Below, in pieces: positions 8,831-16,756 of a stretch of 41,885 bases of DNA. A program made the translations under genes and the position numbers. The notes below the pieces were generated by a model, which was not told the DNA's origin, searched no databases, and saw only the letters and a list, made by a program, of their open reading frames with translations. Positions within the stretch are counted from its first letter, which is position 1, and each line of letters opens with the position of its first letter. The stretch is from Actinomycetes bacterium (GTDB taxonomy: Bacteria > Actinomycetota > Actinomycetes > Mycobacteriales > Micromonosporaceae), in contig JAEYGD010000043.1 in assembly GCA_023402505.1 (NCBI GenBank), positions 1 through 41,885 on the forward strand. The letters run 5' to 3'.

Positions 8831-9864
8831 GCCAGCACCGGGTCACGCAGCGCCAGCTCCGCCCGGATCTCCGGCAGGGTGCGCAGCAGGTCCATGATCT
8901 GGGGTACGTCGAGACGCGGCGCGTTGGCCGAGTTGAAGTCCTCGCCGTGGCTCTCCCCGAGCTCGCCCTCGGTGACGTAGAGCGCGTAGTTGAGGTCACG
9001 CGCGTCGACCGGCACCCGGAAGAAGTCGCCGAAGTCGTCGGCCTTCGCCAGCTCCTCGCGGCTGGCCAGCGTCTCGTCCTGCTTCTCGCCGTGCCGGACG
9101 CCGATGATGTCCAGCTTGGCGGGCACGTCGAACAGCTGGCAGACCGCCTCGGCGAGGTCCCTGATCGTGCAGGCGACCGCCTTGCGGATGAAGACGTCAC
9201 CGGGGCGCGCGTGCTGGAAGGCGTGCTCCACCAACTCCACCGAGTCGTCCAGCGACATGAGGAAACGGGTCATCGACGGGTTGGTGACCGTCGGCGCGCG
9301 TCCCGCCTTGACCTGCTCGACGAAGAGCGGGATCACCGAGCCGCGCGAGTACATCACGTTGCCGTAGCGCACGCACGAGACCATGGTGCCGCTGTGCGGG
9401 TTGTTGCGCGCGTGCGCCTGGGCAACCTTCTCCATCAACGCCTTGCTGATCCCCATCGCGTTGACCGGGTAGACGGCCTTGTCGGTGCTCAGTACCACCA
9501 CCGAGCGCACACCGTTACGCTCGGCGGCCTCGATCACGTTGGCGCTGCCGAGAATGTTGGTGCGGACCGCCTCCAGCGGAAAGAACTCGCAGGAGGGCAC
9601 CTGCTTCAGCGCCGCCGCGTGAAAGATGAAGTCCACGTCCTGGCTGGCCATCCGCACCGAGTCAGCGTCCCGCACATCGCCGATCAGGTACCGCACCCGG
9701 TCGTCGCCGAGCTGGCGCCGCATGGCGTCCTGCTTCGCCTCGTCCCGGCTGAGCACTCGAACCTCGCCGACGTCACGGTCGAGCAGGCGACGCACCATCG
9801 TCTGGCCGAACGAACCAGTGCCGCCGGTGATGAGCACCCGGCGGCCAGCAGTCAAGAAAGTCAC
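8824..9864 (-). CDS. capE: UDP-GlcNAc 4,6-dehydratase/5-epimerase, CapE/WbjB/FnlA type
   Basis: The 346-residue soluble SDR protein has an NAD loop ITGGTGSFG at about 12-20, STDKAVYPVNAMGISK at 126-141 and RYGNVMYSRGSVIP. The catalytic-tyrosine position of YxxxK is Met137 (MGISK, Lys141). This Met substitution is known for S. aureus CapE and separates it from PseB/FlaA1 enzymes. The C-terminal RHGEKQDETL is also typical. The GTG at 9864 is preferred over the longer frame because GGGAG lies about six bases before it and the Rossmann fold starts at once. It is the first gene of the capE-capF-capG operon and is expected to make the 4-keto-L-arabino-hexulose intermediate of UDP-L-FucNAc synthesis. 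Confidence 0.92.
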   Translation of the reverse strand: MTFLTAGRRVLITGGTGSFGQTMVRRLLDRDVGEVRVLSRDEAKQDAMRRQLGDDRVRYLIGDVRDADSVRMASQDVDFIFHAAALKQVPSCEFFPLEAVRTNILGSANVIEAAERNGVRSVVVLSTDKAVYPVNAMGISKALMEKVAQAHARNNPHSGTMVSCVRYGNVMYSRGSVIPLFVEQVKAGRAPTVTNPSMTRFLMSLDDSVELVEHAFQHARPGDVFIRKAVACTIRDLAEAVCQLFDVPAKLDIIGVRHGEKQDETLASREELAKADDFGDFFRVPVDARDLNYALYVTEGELGESHGEDFNSANAPRLDVPQIMDLLRTLPEIRAELALRDPVLAC

Positions 9865-10196
9865 TGACGCTCCCGTTGATTGGCTTGCGAAGGCGAGGAA
9901 GGACCTGACCGCGCAGGGCCCAGCCCGCACTTGCTGTAACGAGGGAGCGGAGTCACCGAAACGTACATCAGGTCGAGAATCGGATTTATCTCGTAACGGA
10001 CAGAGACGAGTGGTCCTTTTAGTTCAATCGACCGCGGACCGTTCGCCTCCGGTGTTATAACTCTTTGGACTGATATGCGATGTAGGTGAATATCTTTCAT
10101 CGGCGGTCCGGCGACTGACGTCGGCAGCTGATTGGGCCGTTCGACGGCCACGGCATCGCGGAGGACCGACCCGGAACGGAACGAGGCGATGGCGAC
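9865..10196. promoter_or_regulatory. Divergent intergenic region, capE / polymerase gene
   Basis: These 332 bases hold no gene that I can support. The part about 9960-10100 is AT rich. On the plus strand TTGGAC at 10065-10070 and GAATAT at 10088-10093 are spaced by 17 bases and make a fair promoter for the polymerase-like gene. TTATAA at 10055-10060 is symmetric and could serve either strand. Base composition changes visibly here from the very GC-rich left part to the less biased middle of the locus. Confidence 0.4.
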
Positions 10197-11633
10197 ATGA
10201 CCGGGGTGCACAGCGATGTCCAGCCCTCCGCCGACTGGTCCGGCCGGACCGTGGTTCTTCCGGCTCTCAGCCCTGCCGCCCGCAGCAGGTGGCAACACCT
10301 GTCGACCAAGCCGACGTCGGACGGGACGGAGCGCCAGGGCCTGCGGCCCTGGCTGCCCCTACTCACCGCTCTGACCTGGATGCTCGGCACGTTTGGTGCA
10401 TTCTGGCTTGGCGGCCAGGCGGAACTGGTGCCGAACCGGGGGCGGCTCTGTTTGTTCGTCCTGAGCGCGACCGCCCTCTTCGCCCTCGGGTACGCGGCGC
10501 GGATCATTCTGAAACCACCGCACGTCGCGATCGCTGAGGACTCGCCGTCCCGCGACCGTCGCATCCATCGGCTCGTGTTCTGGGGGGCCTTGTACTACGC
10601 GGCGCTCGGCACCGCACTGCTCCTGGAGTACGGCGCGACGGGTCCGGCGAACATCATGCAGAGCATCATGAATCCGGCAGACGGCTACGCCGGGAAGTTC
10701 GAGATCTACCAGTCGCAGCAGGATTCCGGGCGCGCGAGCGTTCCGATTCAGGTACTGACGCTGCTGGCCGTCCTGTCTACGGCCACCGTGCCGCTATTGG
10801 CGGTCCACTGGCGCAGGCTTCGCCCGCTACTGAAGACCACGGCCCTGCTCGGGATCGGTGTCTACATCATCTTCTTCCTGTACATCGGGACGTTGAAGGG
10901 TCTGGGCGACACCGTTGTCATGGCAGTTGCCGGGTTGATGGTGGCTTCAGTGGCTGGCCTGCGCTCCCGCCCCCGAAAGCAGCGGAGGCGGCGTGGGGTC
11001 CTCGTCGCTGTCGTGCTGATTACCGTCTTCGGCTGGTACATGGTGAGTAACCAGGCCGCACGCGTGAGTCTCTTCGGCACTGAAGAAATCATGCGCCCCA
11101 ACCCCGCGGTGGCGCGTGTCGTCGGCACCGAAATGGCCAGCGGTGTCGCGGCTACGATCTTCTACCCCACCCACGGCTACCTCGGGCTTGCATACAACCT
11201 GGAGACGCCATTCGAGTGGTCGCGCGGTCTGGGCGGTAATCCGGCCGTTGCTTCCTATGCACATCAGTACCTGGGCACCGACGTCGCCGAGCACCCGCCG
11301 TATCCGATGCGCACCGAGGCCCGCACCGGCTATCCGGCCGGTCTGTACTGGTCGACCGCGTATCCCTGGCTCGCCTCTGATCTGACCTTCCCCGGAGTGG
11401 TGGCCCTGATGGGGTTGCTCGGTTGGTTCCTGGCCCGTTTCTGGACGGAGGCCGCCTACCGTCGGGAGATTCTGCCGACGTTGATCTTCGTGCAGCTCGC
11501 GCTGGTCATCGCCTACCTGCCAGCGAACAACCAGCTGGGCGCCTCGCGGCCGGGCCTGATCGGCCTGGTCACCCTCCTCGTGCTCTACGCAGTCACTCGG
11601 CTCGACCGTCTGCTACGCGCTCGGGCATCCTGA
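10197..11633 (+). CDS. Multi-spanning membrane protein, Wzy-like repeat-unit polymerase
   Basis: The 478-residue protein has a soluble N-terminal stretch of about 50 residues, then roughly ten hydrophobic helices (for example LLTALTWMLGTFGAFWL, LLGIGVYIIFFLYIG, VLVAVVLITVFGWYM). A long polar loop lies between about residues 300 and 395 (RPNPAVARVVG to YPAGLYWSTAYP), then two or three further helices. A large periplasm-side loop between late helices is the usual sign of O-antigen/capsule polymerases, which have little sequence conservation. The gene lies with a flippase, glycosyltransferases and a ligase-like gene, which supports Wzy. Its 3' end overlaps the convergent ligase-like gene by 41 bases. 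The start is not strongly marked; GAGG lies about 12 bases upstream of the ATG. Confidence 0.68.
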   Translation: MTGVHSDVQPSADWSGRTVVLPALSPAARSRWQHLSTKPTSDGTERQGLRPWLPLLTALTWMLGTFGAFWLGGQAELVPNRGRLCLFVLSATALFALGYAARIILKPPHVAIAEDSPSRDRRIHRLVFWGALYYAALGTALLLEYGATGPANIMQSIMNPADGYAGKFEIYQSQQDSGRASVPIQVLTLLAVLSTATVPLLAVHWRRLRPLLKTTALLGIGVYIIFFLYIGTLKGLGDTVVMAVAGLMVASVAGLRSRPRKQRRRRGVLVAVVLITVFGWYMVSNQAARVSLFGTEEIMRPNPAVARVVGTEMASGVAATIFYPTHGYLGLAYNLETPFEWSRGLGGNPAVASYAHQYLGTDVAEHPPYPMRTEARTGYPAGLYWSTAYPWLASDLTFPGVVALMGLLGWFLARFWTEAAYRREILPTLIFVQLALVIAYLPANNQLGASRPGLIGLVTLLVLYAVTRLDRLLRARAS

Positions 11634-12828
11634 GGCAGAGCCGACGGTCGGCATGTCGGTGAGCACCCCCACGGTGAGCGCGAGCACCGACCAGCACGGA
11701 AAACACCGCCGCTACAAGCCACGCGGCCGGCGACAACTCCCAATGCCCGGTCAGCCACATGGGCAGCCACGCCGCCAGCGCGATACCGCCAACCCGATGC
11801 CGCTCGGCCCCACCCGAACGTCCAACGAGCGAGCCGACCATGACGGCCGCGTACAACCCCAACCCAACCACCCCCGTCTCGATCAACAATGTCAACACGA
11901 TGTTGTGGGCGCCAATACCGTACGGGTTGCTGACCGGGAACATCCCCGCCCCGATGCCGGTCCAGGGGTGCTGCCCCCACAAATCCCGGGCGTATTCCCA
12001 CACCGGCAGCCGGCCGGACAGACTGTCGTCTTTCCGAGCAAAGAACCGCTGCACCCACAGCATCCGCTCATCACCGAGCCATCCAAGCGGCACCACGATC
12101 ATCGCCACCGACGCTGCTGACGCGACCACTGACCAAACCGCTTGCGGCGACCAGGCGGAGGCGAACCAGTAGGCAACAACACCGACCGCCCCGACCATCG
12201 CACCCCGTGTGTCGGTGAGCAGAATCGCGTATCCGATCACCGGCAGAGTCAACAGGAAAGCCGCCTTCGCTACCGTCGACAGTTCGCAGGTCCGCAGCGC
12301 AACAGCGACGACGGCGACTGCGGTGGCCAATGCGTACGCGGTGTAGTTCGGGTTGATTCCCTCGATGGCCGCCCGGGTCATTGCCGGGTTGGGGTCAACG
12401 GTGAAATGCCGTCCCGCATCGATAACTTTCAATGCGGCATACAGGCTGCCCACGAGGTACGCGCAGCACAGCACCCTGATCTCGCGTCGGCCCCGCAGCA
12501 CGCTGCGCGCAGCCACGAACAGCCCTACGACACTCCAATACGCCCACACCGTATGACGTACAGCAGGCAGCCATATCCACTCATACGCGGCCAACGTCAC
12601 CCACGCCGGCACCAGCAGCGCGGCGACGTCGAGAGTGGTGATCCGCGGCCAGTACACCGCGATGATCGGTGCGGCGACCCACATACCCCGAGTCATAAGC
12701 GGATTCGGATTCACCGGAGCGGTTGCTGCGACCGCCGCTATCAGCACGACGCACGCCGAACGGGCTGCCACAGCTGGTCGATGCCACCACGTCGCACCGA
12801 TCTGGTGCCATCCGGCCACCGCTGCCAT
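11593..12828 (-). CDS. O-antigen ligase/polymerase-like membrane protein (WaaL/Wzy_C family)
   Basis: The protein has about ten hydrophobic segments. It carries the characteristic region SLSGRLPVWEYARDLWGQHPWTGIGAGMF followed by AHNIVLTLLIETGVVGL, the Wzy_C hallmark of O-antigen ligases and related polymerases. The long extracytoplasmic loop precedes this motif. The frame is open from an ATG at 12918 (441 residues), but GGGAGAGGG just before the ATG at 12828 and the position of the first helix favour the shorter 411-residue form. In an organism without LPS such a protein may polymerise the repeat unit or attach the polymer to a wall or lipid acceptor. Its coding end overlaps the convergent polymerase-like gene by 41 bases. 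Confidence 0.82.
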   Translation of the reverse strand: MAAVAGWHQIGATWWHRPAVAARSACVVLIAAVAATAPVNPNPLMTRGMWVAAPIIAVYWPRITTLDVAALLVPAWVTLAAYEWIWLPAVRHTVWAYWSVVGLFVAARSVLRGRREIRVLCCAYLVGSLYAALKVIDAGRHFTVDPNPAMTRAAIEGINPNYTAYALATAVAVVAVALRTCELSTVAKAAFLLTLPVIGYAILLTDTRGAMVGAVGVVAYWFASAWSPQAVWSVVASAASVAMIVVPLGWLGDERMLWVQRFFARKDDSLSGRLPVWEYARDLWGQHPWTGIGAGMFPVSNPYGIGAHNIVLTLLIETGVVGLGLYAAVMVGSLVGRSGGAERHRVGGIALAAWLPMWLTGHWELSPAAWLVAAVFSVLVGARAHRGGAHRHADRRLCLRMPERVADGRAE

Positions 12829-13014
12829 CGCCCACCCTCTCCCAAAAGCAATCCGCTCCCGAACTGGCCTGCCAGTCGGGATCGACCGCAGCCGCCGTCC
12901 TGCCACCTTGGAGGCCATAGGCCAGCGAGTTCAGAACCTCGGCCTGGATCGCAAGCGCGTCGTGGGTGTCAGGTGCCGGCGAGTCGTCAAAAGGCCGCCA
13001 CGACCACCAATTTT

Positions 13015-14337
13015 CTAGCCGTGGTCAGGATTGGTATCAACGCCCGTTTCAGTTCCCGGAATCGTTCGCGCCAGCGCGCCGTGTCGCTTAGCGGCGGATG
13101 CGGGACTTGGAGACGCGGCCCCTTGATCCGGCCCACCGGCCACAAGGGCGCCAAGAAAGGACCGCATGCGCCCACCCTGCACCTCGGACGACCGGCCGTT
13201 TCGGACAAAGTCGGCACCGCCGGCGCCGAGAGCCCGCGCATCCACAGGTGGCAGGTCGAGAACATGCGCGATGCGTCTCCGAAGCCCTTCGGGGGTATCA
13301 CCGTCCGCGAAGCACAGCCAGGGTGTGTACTCGGCCGGGATGCCGGGCAGACGGGTGGTGACCACCGGCACGCCGGTTGCAAGGTACTCGATGAGCTTCG
13401 ACGGAAACGAGTACCGGACGAATCCCTGATCGATCGGTCGTGGGTTGACCAGCACTGCGGCGGAGGCGAGCCTCGCGACCAGTTCCACGCGGTCAAGCGC
13501 CGTGGGTGGCATGATCCGTGGGTCCTCGTCGGCCTGCGTACGAAGCCAGTCAGTCAACTCGCCGCGCCCGTACAGACACAGCCTCAGGTCCGGGTCTTCC
13601 AGGCCCCGGAATGCCTCGACCAGACGGTCGACCCCGTAGGCGCGGGTCAGTCCTCCCGCGTAGGCGACCTCTCGTACGCCCTCGCGTGGTCTTACCTGTC
13701 GTTCCAACCCGAGTGGGGTGCAAATCCCTTCCATGATCAGCCGCGGCTTGCCCGGCGCAAAGTCCTCGGCAAGCGCTGGGGTCAGCGCGACGACTCCGGC
13801 GCACCGGCGGAGCGCCGCGCGGACCAGCGCCACGTCGATGCCGCGCAGGAGGCGGACCAGCCGGTTGTCCCCCGGTTGCGGTACCCCCGGCGGGTCGGTG
13901 AGCACCACGACGACGTGCAGGTCGGGCCGTCGGGCCGCCATCGCTCCGAACCAGAGGAACGGGCTGTGTACACCGTGGATCAGCAGTACTGTGCTGCGGT
14001 GCTCGCGCACGGCGCGGGACGCGGACCGGCACGCCGCCACGAAGCGGGTGAGGTGCTTAACCCCGATCAGATTCGCGAAGCCGAGCAGCCGTCCGTCGAG
14101 CCCGTCCTGCCGGAAGGGCCTGCCCCGGAAGACGATCTGGCGGTTGCGCGGATAGGTGGAAACCGGAGCCGCTGATACGAGTTGCACGGGACAGCCCGCG
14201 ACGTGGAGGCTTTGAGCCAACGCCCAGGCAAAGGTGTGCGTCTGTGTCGCCAGAACAGTATCCCGGTCGGATATCTCCGCGAACACTTCGTCCGGCACGG
14301 TGAAGCCAAGCAGAGTGACCCGTGGGCTGCCGGTCAC
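13015..14337 (-). CDS. GT-B glycosyltransferase
   Basis: The 440-residue protein has the layout of a family 1/4 transferase. The N-terminal acceptor domain contains TVLLIHGVHSPFLWFGAMAA and VVVVLTDPPG. The donor domain contains EVAYAGGLTRAYGVDRLVEAF, LCLYGRGELTDWL, and PRPIDQGFVRYSFPSKLIEYLATGVPVVTT. The last segment corresponds to the nucleotide-sugar binding region, with Glu in IEYLA. The tail after about residue 395 is Ala/Ser/Pro rich and probably disordered. GTG at 14337 overlaps the upstream glycosyltransferase stop by four bases (GTGA), so both are in one operon. The sugar and acceptor cannot be read from the sequence. Confidence 0.83.
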   Translation of the reverse strand: MTGSPRVTLLGFTVPDEVFAEISDRDTVLATQTHTFAWALAQSLHVAGCPVQLVSAAPVSTYPRNRQIVFRGRPFRQDGLDGRLLGFANLIGVKHLTRFVAACRSASRAVREHRSTVLLIHGVHSPFLWFGAMAARRPDLHVVVVLTDPPGVPQPGDNRLVRLLRGIDVALVRAALRRCAGVVALTPALAEDFAPGKPRLIMEGICTPLGLERQVRPREGVREVAYAGGLTRAYGVDRLVEAFRGLEDPDLRLCLYGRGELTDWLRTQADEDPRIMPPTALDRVELVARLASAAVLVNPRPIDQGFVRYSFPSKLIEYLATGVPVVTTRLPGIPAEYTPWLCFADGDTPEGLRRRIAHVLDLPPVDARALGAGGADFVRNGRSSEVQGGRMRSFLGALVAGGPDQGAASPSPASAAKRHGALARTIPGTETGVDTNPDHG

Positions 14338-15416
14338 GACGGCTCTCCCAGGATCCGACGGTACGTGCTGTCCAGTGCCGTAAGCATCGCGTCGAGGCTG
14401 TAACCGTTGTCGACGACCTTCCGGGCGATGTCGCCCAGGTCTCGGCGCTCGGCCGGGTCAGCTAGCAGGGGCGCTATCGCGGCGGCGAGCGCCTCAGGGT
14501 GATCTGGCGGCACCAGCCTGCCGCCCCCCTGGCGTAGCACCTCGACGTTCCCGCCTACAGCTGAGGCCACCACCGGGAGCCCATGGGCCATCGCCTCCAG
14601 CAACGCATTCGACAAGTTCTCGTGAAGCGTAGGAAAGACGAAGAGATCGGCGGCCGAGAGCAGGTCGGGCACGTCGGAGCGGCTGCCGAGAAAGCGCACC
14701 ATCACACGTCCGGCGTCGTGGAGCGTCCTTTCGATGTCCGCCCGGTCGGGACCATCGCCTGCCACGAGCAGCACTACCCGGGCCGGATTGGATCCAAGCA
14801 GGCGAAGCGCCCGCGCCAGAGCACGAAACCCCTTCTCCCAGGTCAACCTGCCTACCACGATCATCACGACGTCATCGTCGCCGAGCCCCAGTTGGGCCCT
14901 GACCCGTTCCCGGGCAGCCCACGGCTCCACCGGCATTGGCACACCGTTGGGTATCACACCGACGAACCGGCCGTTCGCACCAGCAATGAAGTCACGACGG
15001 GCGGCGTACTCACAGACAGTCGCGACGTGCGTGGCGGCCCGCAGCGTGAACGGTTCCGCTCCATGTACGAGCAGCCAGCGCCGCCACGATCGACCCGCGT
15101 GCCGCAGGTCCCGCACCGAGCCGTGCACGGTGACCAGGATCCTTCGGCAACCGGCGAGCCGGGCGGCGAGAACGCCGTGGAACCCCTCGTTCTGCAGGCC
15201 ACGCACGTGTACCAGGTCCGGTCGTACCCGGCGAAGTAGGTTCACCCACTCCCTCAGCATCGATATGTCAAGGGCTCCGTTACCGCGCCGCTGATGCAGC
15301 CGGACAAACTGGTAGTGATCGGCAAGTCGAGAGGTAAGCACACGCTCAACAGCGGTGAACGGACCGTTTGCTCCTGACGAGCCGGCGTAGTGCTGAACGA
15401 CCACTGGTCGCCTCAT
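14334..15416 (-). CDS. Family-4 glycosyltransferase
   Basis: The 360-residue GT-B protein has an N-terminal AGSSGANGPFTAV glycine-rich loop and DLVHVRGLQNEGFHGVLAA. The donor domain has MIVVGRLTWEKGFRALARAL, LLVAGDGPDRADIE, and an EX7E-like motif in FPTLHENLSNALLEAMAHGLPVV. These are typical of retaining GT4 enzymes that use nucleotide sugars. The ATG at 15416 has GAGGGG about 10 bases upstream. It is coupled to the following glycosyltransferase by GTGA overlap. About 180 bases without a gene separate it from the end of the ATP-grasp gene upstream; I see no clear promoter in that gap. The linkage is unknown. Confidence 0.88.
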   Translation of the reverse strand: MRRPVVVQHYAGSSGANGPFTAVERVLTSRLADHYQFVRLHQRRGNGALDISMLREWVNLLRRVRPDLVHVRGLQNEGFHGVLAARLAGCRRILVTVHGSVRDLRHAGRSWRRWLLVHGAEPFTLRAATHVATVCEYAARRDFIAGANGRFVGVIPNGVPMPVEPWAARERVRAQLGLGDDDVVMIVVGRLTWEKGFRALARALRLLGSNPARVVLLVAGDGPDRADIERTLHDAGRVMVRFLGSRSDVPDLLSAADLFVFPTLHENLSNALLEAMAHGLPVVASAVGGNVEVLRQGGGRLVPPDHPEALAAAIAPLLADPAERRDLGDIARKVVDNGYSLDAMLTALDSTYRRILGEPS

Positions 15417-15600
15417 AGATTGCGTCCCCTCGTCGATCGTCCCGGGAGCCGTCGGCCAGCCACCTCGAGATCCACATCCAGCCCTTTCGGTTCCTGGTAG
15501 CCGCGAACGGGCAGACAGGCATTGTCCTATTGGAAAGGATCAAGCTTTGGGTTGGCTGAAGCGAACACCACCCGCCCTGGGACCGTCCAGAACGGAGTAG

Positions 15601-16635
15601 TCATCGTTCAGTGGTGGTGAGATGCTGCACGATCGCCTCGCAGAACACCGCTTCGATGTCGCAGCGTTCGGCCACCTGCTGCCAGGAACCACCGGACCTC
15701 GTGTAGTAATGCGTCGACCGCTCGGCGGTGAGTGTGCCGAAGTGCAGGCATTGAAACTCGATCAGGTGAAAATCATGCCCATCGAATCCCACGTCCAGAG
15801 AAGCTGTAGGCGTCCCGAGCGTCTCCGCCACATGTTCGGCGTATTCCAACAGTGCTGCCCGCTCAACCCCGTGGGTATCGTGGAAATCGAAGATGCCGCT
15901 TCCACTCGCACGGAAGTCACCCGGCCGGTTCTGCCGCCACAGCGTGTAGTAGCGGTCGCCGAACTTGAGGACCTTGAAGTCTCCGGTCAATCCAGGGATG
16001 AGATCCTGGACGATGAACTTCTGCCGGTGCAGGGACTTCGCATGGTGCCGTCCACGGCGGAGGATCCGCTTGCCGTGTTCGCGCACAATTTCATCGAAGT
16101 TTCGGGTGCGGCTGATCCGCCAGGCTTCCTTCAAGAGTTCCGGACGGTTGTTCACGAGCGAGACGTTGAGGGAACCTGCCCCTTCCGACGTCTTGATGAC
16201 CTTCGGCCACCGTCCCTGCAAGTCGGCCGAAACTAGATCCTCGTAGCTGCCGAAGCTGCGGGTGTTCAGGCGAGCCGCCTCTTTCGGGAACAGTTGAGTG
16301 CGCAAGGCTTCCATCATCACCTTGTTGTGATGAGCGCGCAGGAACCGATAGCTAGGGATCGTCCTGGCACCCGACGTCTCGAGCGCTAGGACCAGATCTT
16401 CGATCCAACTCTTGTATTCGAGCCCGACGTCTTCCGACGATGTGTAGAGAACCGGTACGCCTTGCAGGTCCGAACTGAGATCCAGATCTCGAAAGCTGGT
16501 TACCTCCGGAGTGAATCCAGCGCTGCGGAAGTTTTCGACCAAACGATTTACGTCCATGGTCGGCAGGGTGTGAGGGCTCCTCACGGTCGAGAAAAAGGTG
16601 TTCCGATAGTCGGTCAGAATCTGAATTCTCGTCAT
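15601..16635 (-). CDS. ATP-grasp family protein in the polysaccharide locus
   Basis: The 344-residue protein shows ATP-grasp features: a nucleotide-binding lysine region WPKVIKTSEGAGSLNVSL (about 143-160), FIVQDLIPG (207-215) as the adenine-contact strand, and DFKVLKFGDRYYTLWRQNR (219-237). RPGDFRASGSGIFDF (237-251) follows, then LDVGFDGHDFHLIEFQ (280-295) as the Mg-binding strand, where Gln stands in place of the usual Asn of ExN. The ATG at 16635 has GAGAG about six bases upstream and is preferred to an in-frame ATG ten codons earlier. ATP-grasp enzymes join a carboxylate to an amine or thiol through an acyl phosphate. Here it could amidate or add an amino acid to a sugar of the polymer, which is inference. 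Its third positions are less GC biased than those of the flanking cap genes. Confidence 0.72.
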   Translation of the reverse strand: MTRIQILTDYRNTFFSTVRSPHTLPTMDVNRLVENFRSAGFTPEVTSFRDLDLSSDLQGVPVLYTSSEDVGLEYKSWIEDLVLALETSGARTIPSYRFLRAHHNKVMMEALRTQLFPKEAARLNTRSFGSYEDLVSADLQGRWPKVIKTSEGAGSLNVSLVNNRPELLKEAWRISRTRNFDEIVREHGKRILRRGRHHAKSLHRQKFIVQDLIPGLTGDFKVLKFGDRYYTLWRQNRPGDFRASGSGIFDFHDTHGVERAALLEYAEHVAETLGTPTASLDVGFDGHDFHLIEFQCLHFGTLTAERSTHYYTRSGGSWQQVAERCDIEAVFCEAIVQHLTTTER

Positions 16636-16756
16636 GTCGATCTCTCGAGGACGGGCGCGAGGCACGGACGCTTCAAGGGACGGCTGCCGTAAGGCACAGG
16701 TTCCTTATAGGGCACATAAGCTAACGAAAGCGCGCTCCTTGTGACATTGTGGACGC

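Noticed and set aside
12142..14175. A 677-codon plus-strand open frame opposite the ligase-like and glycosyltransferase genes
   Set aside because: The minus strand has membrane helices, the Wzy_C motif and GT-B motifs; the plus-strand translation is Arg/Pro/His-rich and lacks any domain.
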